Origin: JBFWYO01 sp050186335
GTDB lineage: Bacteria; Pseudomonadota; Alphaproteobacteria; Bin65
Assembly (NCBI GenBank): GCA_050186335.1
Contig: JBFWYO010000028.1
Location: forward strand, 1 to 49,260
Reading direction: 5' to 3'
DNA: 49,260 bases
A program made the translations under genes and the position numbers. A model generated the notes under the pieces. That model saw only the letters and a list, made by a program, of their open reading frames with translations. It had not been told where the DNA came from and did not search any database. Numbering within the stretch: position 1 is the stretch's first letter; every line of letters starts with the position of its first letter. Below, in pieces: positions 44,803-49,260 of this stretch.

Positions 44803-45317
44803 GCGATCGAAAGCACATGAACGATCAGACCAAGCCGCCGAAGCGGATCCAGAAAATCGTCGGCGACCAGTATTTCGAGGATTTCAAGATCGGCGACGTC
44901 TTCGGCACCGAGAGCCACACATTCGCGGAAGACGAGATTGTCGCCTTCGCGAAGCTCTACGATCCGCAATCGTTTCACGTCGACCCGGTCGCCGCCAAAT
45001 CGAACCAGTATGGCGGCATTATCGCCAGCGGCTGGCAGGTCGGCTGCATTACGTTCCGGAAGCTGATCGATTCCGGATTCCTGCGTGGCGGCGGCATGGG
45101 TTCGCCGGGCTTGGATGAAGTGCGCTGGCATAAGCCAGTGCGGCCGGGCGATACGGTCTATCTCACCGCCAGTTGCACCAGCGTGCGCCCGTCGAACACG
45201 CGCACCGATCGCGGCTACGCGGATTTCCTCGTCGAGGTCTGGAACCAGAAGGACGAGCGGGTGATGTCGTACAAAGTGGTCGAAATCCTGCGGCGGCGAT
45301 CGGCCGCGCAGGGGTAG
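44799..45317 (+). CDS. MaoC-like (R)-specific enoyl-CoA hydratase
   Basis: A 172-residue hot-dog-fold protein. YFEDFKIGDVFGTESHTFAEDEI is the family opening. The catalytic Asp/His pair lies in FAKLYDPQSFHVDPVAA, and GGIIASGWQVGCITFRKL is the central helix. MaoC hydratases add water to trans-2-enoyl-CoA to give (R)-3-hydroxyacyl-CoA. The start ATG 44799 overlaps the ferritin-like stop codon (ATGA), suggesting translational coupling; ATG 44817 is an alternative. A bidirectional hairpin follows. The pairing suggests acyl chain chemistry involving the di-iron protein, which is unproven. Confidence 0.9.
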   Translation: MSDRKHMNDQTKPPKRIQKIVGDQYFEDFKIGDVFGTESHTFAEDEIVAFAKLYDPQSFHVDPVAAKSNQYGGIIASGWQVGCITFRKLIDSGFLRGGGMGSPGLDEVRWHKPVRPGDTVYLTASCTSVRPSNTRTDRGYADFLVEVWNQKDERVMSYKVVEILRRRSAAQG

Positions 45318-45369
45318 CCCGCCCGTCCCTCAAGCTTCGACTCAATGCAAGTGTGCCGTGGGAGCATGG

Positions 45370-45403
45370 GGGGCATTGGAGCGATCGCAAGCTCCAACGC
45401 CCC
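45370..45403. terminator. Hairpin between convergent MaoC and cytochrome c genes
   Basis: GGGGCATTGGAGC (45370-45382) pairs with GCTCCAACGCCCC (45391-45403), a 13-bp stem with a single mismatch on the plus strand that becomes a G-U pair in minus-strand RNA. It lies in the 158-nt convergent gap and probably stops both transcripts, although there is no T-run. Nothing else coding is seen in the gap. Confidence 0.5.
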
Positions 45404-45475
45404 GCCAACCTCGGCCGCGTGCGGCACGAATCGTCGCTCGGAAAGCTCAGATTGAACGCGACGGATCTTTCCGCA

Positions 45476-46333
45476 TCACTTCGCGACGAGCGGTTTCAGC
45501 GTGCGCAGGTAGGCGACGAGCGCGTCCTGGTCGGCGGCGGAAATATTCTTGTAATAGGCGAACCCCATCGGTGGCTTGAGCTTCGAGCCGTCCCTGGAGA
45601 TGCCCTGCGTGATCGCACGCTTGATTTCGGCGTCGGTCCACTTGCCGAGGCCGGCATCCGGATGCTGCGTGATGTTGCGCGCCACGGTGACGCCCCACGG
45701 TCCGCGGAACGGATCGCCGCCCAGGCCCACCTTGTTCTTGAAATCGCGCTGGCCGTTGGCTTCGAGCGGCGTGTGGCATTCGGTGCAATGGCCGGCTGCG
45801 TTGGCCAGGTAATGGCCGTACTTCACCTTGTCGGTGCGCGGCACATCCGCGACCGCGCCGACCGGCGGGCCGTAATCCTTCGGCAACGGCATGCGATAGA
45901 CCGATTTCGGCACCACGTTCTTGACCGGCTCGACCGTGCGCAGATAGGCGACGATGGCTTTGACGTCGGTGTCCGACAGATCGCGGTAGAGTTCGATCGG
46001 CATGGGCGGGCCGATGATCGAGCCATCGGGCCGCTTGCCTTCGCGAATCGCCAGGATCAACTGCGCGTCGGTCCATTTGCCGATGCCGGTTTCCGGATCG
46101 GGCGTGATGTTCGATGCGTAGGCAGTGAAGGGTTTTTCGTCGAACTTGAGGCCACCGGCCAACACCTTGTCCATGATCGGGCCCTTCGGGCCCATCGGCG
46201 TATGGCAGTTGCCGCACGCAACGATGCTATTCATCAAATAAGTGCCGCGCTGCAGCAGCGTTTCCGCGCCGGCCGTCGAAACGAATGCAACGGCGATCGC
46301 GGCCGCAAGGCCAACTCTAAGCTTCGAAATCAT
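45476..46333 (-). CDS. Periplasmic diheme cytochrome c
   Basis: A 285-residue exported protein (signal MISKLRVGLAAAIAVAFVSTAGA) with two haem motifs, CGNCH (40-44) and CTECH (183-187). It is an internal duplication: each half continues with a near-identical block around GKWTDA (NITPDPETGIGKWTDAQL and NITQHPDAGLGKWTDAEI), then PPM (likely Met axial ligand) and AYLRT. Such cytochromes serve as electron carriers for periplasmic alcohol/aldehyde dehydrogenases or other oxidases. No dehydrogenase gene is adjacent, so its partner is unknown. Confidence 0.92.
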   Translation of the reverse strand: MISKLRVGLAAAIAVAFVSTAGAETLLQRGTYLMNSIVACGNCHTPMGPKGPIMDKVLAGGLKFDEKPFTAYASNITPDPETGIGKWTDAQLILAIREGKRPDGSIIGPPMPIELYRDLSDTDVKAIVAYLRTVEPVKNVVPKSVYRMPLPKDYGPPVGAVADVPRTDKVKYGHYLANAAGHCTECHTPLEANGQRDFKNKVGLGGDPFRGPWGVTVARNITQHPDAGLGKWTDAEIKRAITQGISRDGSKLKPPMGFAYYKNISAADQDALVAYLRTLKPLVAK

Positions 46334-46440
46334 ATGCCCCTCCTACGACGAGACGTTCGTCGACGACCGAAATATAATCGCGCGCGCGGACCGGCGCAAA
46401 CGAATCGCTCGCATAATTCGATTCGTCGACCGCCATAAGG

Positions 46441-48117
46441 TTAACGCAAGAAGCGGTCGAGGATTTGGCCGGGCGCGTTTTCATGTTCGACGTAGTTGTC
46501 GCCGTCGTACACGAGTATGCCGTTGACCCAAACGCCTTGGACGCCGAACGGGTCGCGGATGACGCGTGTCTCGCCGCCGGGCAAATCGTGCACGCGGCGC
46601 TTGGCTGACACCCCGACGCGCGCGGGATCCAGCAGCAGCAGGTCGGCGGCCATGCCGATTTCGATTTTCCCGCGATCGGGGATGCCGTAGCGCTCGGCGG
46701 GCAGGGCAGTCAGCCGGCGCACGGCGTCCGGCAGTGTCAGGCTTTGCCGGTCGCGCACCCAGTGGCCCAGCAGGTGCAGGCCGAATCCGGCATCGCACAT
46801 GAACGCCAGATGTGCACCGGCGTCGGACAGGCTGATGATGCCGTTGTCGTGGCGCAGCAGCGGTTCGACCTTGTCGTCGTCCGCATTGAGCAATTTGGCG
46901 GTGAAAACGGTCTGCAAATTTTCGGCAAGCGACACGTCGAAGAACAGGTCGACCGGGTCGGTGCCCGTCTCGGCGGCCACGTCGCCGACCGTGCGGCCGT
47001 CCAGTTGCGCGTGTTCCGGCCGCATCGTCTGGGCGAACTCGACGCGCCGCCAGTCGCCGTAGAACAGCTTTCCTTTCGCCGGCGCGGCCAGTTGCGCGCG
47101 GAACCGGTCGCGGAACTCGGGGTCCGCCAGTGCGCCGGCCACGGTGGTCGGGTCCGCCGCGCGCAGATTCTCCCAGATTTCCAAACTGCTTAGCGGGTAG
47201 GCATTGGCCAGCGTAAAATCCATGCTCAGCGGCTGGCACGAGGTCTGCCCGTAGACGCGATGGCCTCGGCCGCCGGCGGCTCGGCATTCCTCGAGCATCG
47301 AGATCGCGCGTTCGGGGAACGCGTCGTTTTGAAACACCGAGGAAAAAATCGCCGGGCGGCCGGTCTGCGCCGCAATCGATTCGAGAAACGCGACGGTGGT
47401 CTGGGGGCCGGCGGTCATTTGAAACACGCCGGCGCGCGACGCCAAAGCTCCGGCCAGGGTGGCGATTTCCCGTTCGGTCGCCAGACGCGACGGCATCGGC
47501 ACGCCGCCAAAACCATTGTGATTCTGGCTATGCGACGAGGCAAAGCCGATCGCGCCCGCGTTCAAGGCGTCGTCGACCAATGCGTACATGCGGGAAATTT
47601 CGTCGTCGGTCGCGGCGCGCTCGGACGCGGCGTCGCCCATGACCACGCTGCGCACCGTCGAATGGCCGACCAGCACCGCGACGTTCGGGTAGCTGCCCTT
47701 GCGGCGCAAGAGGTCGAGATATTCGCCGAAGCTTTCGAAGCGCCAGTCGATGCCGGTTTCGAGCGCCGCCAGCGCCAGGCCTTCGACTTCGGAGAGATTG
47801 CGCGCGATTGTGCGGCGCGCGGCAGGCGGGGCGGGGGCGATCCCGAACCCGCAATTGCCGGTGACGACCGTGGTTACGCCCAGCGACGGCGACGGCGAGG
47901 CCGTCCGATCCCAGGTCAGCTGCGCATCGTAGTGGGTGTGGACGTCGACGATGCCTGGCATCAGCAGCATTCCGCCGGCGTCGATTTGCGTTTTCGCAGG
48001 TTCGGCCAACCGGCCGATGGCAACGATGCGCCCGCCGGCGACCGCAACGTCGCCGGCAAACTCCGGACCGCCGCTACCGTCCGCGATGCGCGCGTTGCGG
48101 ATCAGAAGATCGAACAT
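46441..48117 (-). CDS. N-acyl-D-amino-acid deacylase-like amidohydrolase
   Basis: A 558-residue metal-dependent amidohydrolase of the D-aminoacylase group. The metal motif VDVHTHYDAQLTWD follows the N-terminal strand region (LLIRNARIADGSGG). GNCGFG supplies the typical bridging Cys, GHSTVR a later ligand His, and SLSDAGAHLAFMCD the catalytic Asp. The C-terminal GKIEIGMAADLLLLDP restores the composite beta-sandwich. ATG 48117 gives the family N-terminus (MFDLLIRNAR); the in-frame start at 48153 is rejected. Family members cleave N-acyl-D-amino acids or other cyclic and acyl amides. Confidence 0.9.
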   Translation of the reverse strand: MFDLLIRNARIADGSGGPEFAGDVAVAGGRIVAIGRLAEPAKTQIDAGGMLLMPGIVDVHTHYDAQLTWDRTASPSPSLGVTTVVTGNCGFGIAPAPPAARRTIARNLSEVEGLALAALETGIDWRFESFGEYLDLLRRKGSYPNVAVLVGHSTVRSVVMGDAASERAATDDEISRMYALVDDALNAGAIGFASSHSQNHNGFGGVPMPSRLATEREIATLAGALASRAGVFQMTAGPQTTVAFLESIAAQTGRPAIFSSVFQNDAFPERAISMLEECRAAGGRGHRVYGQTSCQPLSMDFTLANAYPLSSLEIWENLRAADPTTVAGALADPEFRDRFRAQLAAPAKGKLFYGDWRRVEFAQTMRPEHAQLDGRTVGDVAAETGTDPVDLFFDVSLAENLQTVFTAKLLNADDDKVEPLLRHDNGIISLSDAGAHLAFMCDAGFGLHLLGHWVRDRQSLTLPDAVRRLTALPAERYGIPDRGKIEIGMAADLLLLDPARVGVSAKRRVHDLPGGETRVIRDPFGVQGVWVNGILVYDGDNYVEHENAPGQILDRFLR

Positions 48118-48229
48118 GCGGTGCAGCCAAGCACAGCTCGGGCGGCCCGGCAATGCGCCCGGCGGCCCAACGAAAACGGCGCCGGTCAGGGCGCCGCGTC
48201 CGTTTGGGCACTCGAGGGAGGGAGCGTAC

Positions 48230-49111
48230 TCAGTGCGCGAAGAAATCCTGCGGGCGGCCGGGGAATTCGGCCAGCACCGCGTGCATCTTTTCGAGCGCGC
48301 GATTCTCGATCTGGCGGATGCGCTCCTTGCTCACGCCGAACTCCTCGCCGATCTCGGCCAGGGTCAGTTTGCGGTCGTCGAGGAAGCGGCTCTCGATAAT
48401 CTGTCGCTCGCGCGCCGACAGGCTGCCAAGCGCCTTTTCCAGCCACTCGTTGCGCGCGCGGGCGGCGCTTTCGTTCTCGACGATGTCGTCCGGCGTCGGC
48501 GCGGTATCGGCCAGCAGGTCCTGGATTTCGGCGGTTTCGTCCTGCGCGAGCGGCGCGTTCAAGGACTGATCGGGCCGTGCCAGATGCATTTCCATGCGTT
48601 CGACGTCGGCGACGGTCACGTCGAGCTTGGCCGCAATCGCCACGCGGTCGTCGGTGGTCAGGCTGCCGTCCGGGCCGGTGCCGAACTTGGCGCGCAATCT
48701 GCGCAAATTGAAGAACAGGCGACGCTGCTTCGGCGTGGTCGCGGCGCGCACGATCGAAGAATTGCGCAGGATGTAGTTCTGGATCGAGGCCATGATCCAC
48801 CACGACGCGTAGGTCGAGAACCGCACGTCGCGGGAGGGGTCGAACCGCTCGGCGGCTTCCATCACGCCGATATTGCCTTCCTGGATCAGGTCGGCCAGCG
48901 GCAGCCCGGAGCTGCGGAAGCCCGAGGCGATCCGCACGACCAGCCGGCCGTGGCTTTCGATCAGTTCGTGCAGCGCGGCGCTGTCACGTTTCTTCAGCCA
49001 GCGGCGCGCCAGCTTCGCTTCATGTCCGCGCTCGAGCAAGGGCGCGCGCATCGTCGTGGCGATGTAGCGCCGGTTGCTCCGTTCGGTCTCCGATCCGCCA
49101 AAACTGGCCAT
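48230..49111 (-). CDS. rpoH: RNA polymerase sigma-32 factor RpoH
   Basis: A 293-residue alternative sigma factor for heat-shock genes. Region 2 is intact (LPLADLIQEGNIGVMEAAERFDP, then RFSTYASWWIMASIQNYIL). The RpoH box, diagnostic for this class, is QRRLFFNLR at residues 129-137. Region 4 ends in the helix-turn-helix LTLAEIGEEFGVSKERIRQIENRAL. GGAGG lies 7 nt before the ATG at 49111. Alphaproteobacteria often carry two or more RpoH copies; whether this is the sole one cannot be seen. It is the last gene in the window, transcribed inward from the right edge. Confidence 0.95.
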   Translation of the reverse strand: MASFGGSETERSNRRYIATTMRAPLLERGHEAKLARRWLKKRDSAALHELIESHGRLVVRIASGFRSSGLPLADLIQEGNIGVMEAAERFDPSRDVRFSTYASWWIMASIQNYILRNSSIVRAATTPKQRRLFFNLRRLRAKFGTGPDGSLTTDDRVAIAAKLDVTVADVERMEMHLARPDQSLNAPLAQDETAEIQDLLADTAPTPDDIVENESAARARNEWLEKALGSLSARERQIIESRFLDDRKLTLAEIGEEFGVSKERIRQIENRALEKMHAVLAEFPGRPQDFFAH

Positions 49112-49260
49112 TACTGCCTCCGGGACTGGGTATTTGATATCGGGTCGATATTATCCACTTGGGCTAATTCGGGCAATAATAATTTCGAGTCGAAAAACTA
49201 GCGATTCGACAAGGACATAGCGATAACCCCAGGATTCGGCTATTTTTCCCTCCGGTCTGG
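49112..49260 (-). promoter_or_regulatory. rpoH: rpoH upstream region with an A/T-rich palindrome
   Basis: The 149 nt up to the window edge contain no gene. They are notably A/T-rich compared with neighbours. TTTCGAGTCGAAA (49183-49195) is a perfect odd palindrome 72-84 nt upstream of the start codon, beside AATAATAATT, which may supply a -10 element. A related GATTCGAC lies 8 nt further. No sigma-32 or sigma-70 promoter pair with proper spacing was found. Confidence 0.4.

Overview
The window is a GC-rich (about 60-65% by eye), densely coded chromosomal segment, most likely from an alphaproteobacterium near the Rhodospirillales or Rhizobiales. The basis is gene content and order: recA followed by alaS with icd nearby, ppx/gppA overlapping rlmE, a eukaryotic-type NADP isocitrate dehydrogenase, a Mg-type HemB, an RpoH with the RpoH box, fused isobutyryl-CoA mutase, and rhizobial-style palindromic intergenic repeats. 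The exact taxon cannot be read from the sequence. I found no phage, insertion sequence, CRISPR array or plasmid feature, and no gene-free stretch above 300 bases.

Layout. 0-4.1 kb: 3' end of recA with its terminator, a small methyltransferase, a VOC-fold protein and alaS. 4.3-7.3 kb: Fe-S protein, MoxR-type AAA+ ATPase and a CoxE-like VWA protein, with a 111-bp palindromic element inside the ATPase/VWA pair. 7.5-13 kb: a small membrane protein and a bicupin, facing a minus-strand run (LOG protein, icd, 2OG-Fe(II) oxygenase, desaturase). 13-23.5 kb: cytochrome c', a SPINDLY/OGT-like TPR glycosyltransferase, a methyltransferase, NhaA, acyl-CoA ligase, MAPEG protein, a second TPR glycosyltransferase-like protein, and an adenylate cyclase fused to an alpha/beta hydrolase.

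23.7-31.6 kb: tRNA-Gln(CUG), ppx/gppA-rlmE, then a minus-strand operon of CaiB/BaiF CoA-transferase, penicillin-acylase-like hydrolase and ilvA, and a divergent YheT-family hydrolase. 31.6-34.8 kb: hemB followed within 2 nt by three consecutive secreted paralogues of unknown function; this is the most novel-looking part of the window. 35-40.4 kb: nitronate monooxygenase, a membrane-anchored envelope protein, and icmF with a candidate LiuR-type operator. 40.5-49.3 kb: membrane-anchored TPR protein, arylformamidase-like hydrolase, a di-iron ferritin-like protein overlapping a MaoC hydratase, a diheme cytochrome c, a D-aminoacylase-like amidohydrolase and rpoH.

How the genes fit together. The metabolic theme is acyl-CoA and branched-chain amino acid turnover: acyl-CoA ligase, CaiB/BaiF transferase, threonine deaminase, IcmF, MaoC hydratase and isocitrate dehydrogenase. 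A second theme is the envelope: three secreted paralogues, an anchored TPR protein, cytochromes, penicillin acylase and NhaA. Start sites were chosen from Shine-Dalgarno position, overlap with the upstream gene and family N-termini. Functions rest on motifs recognised by eye, not on database searches.
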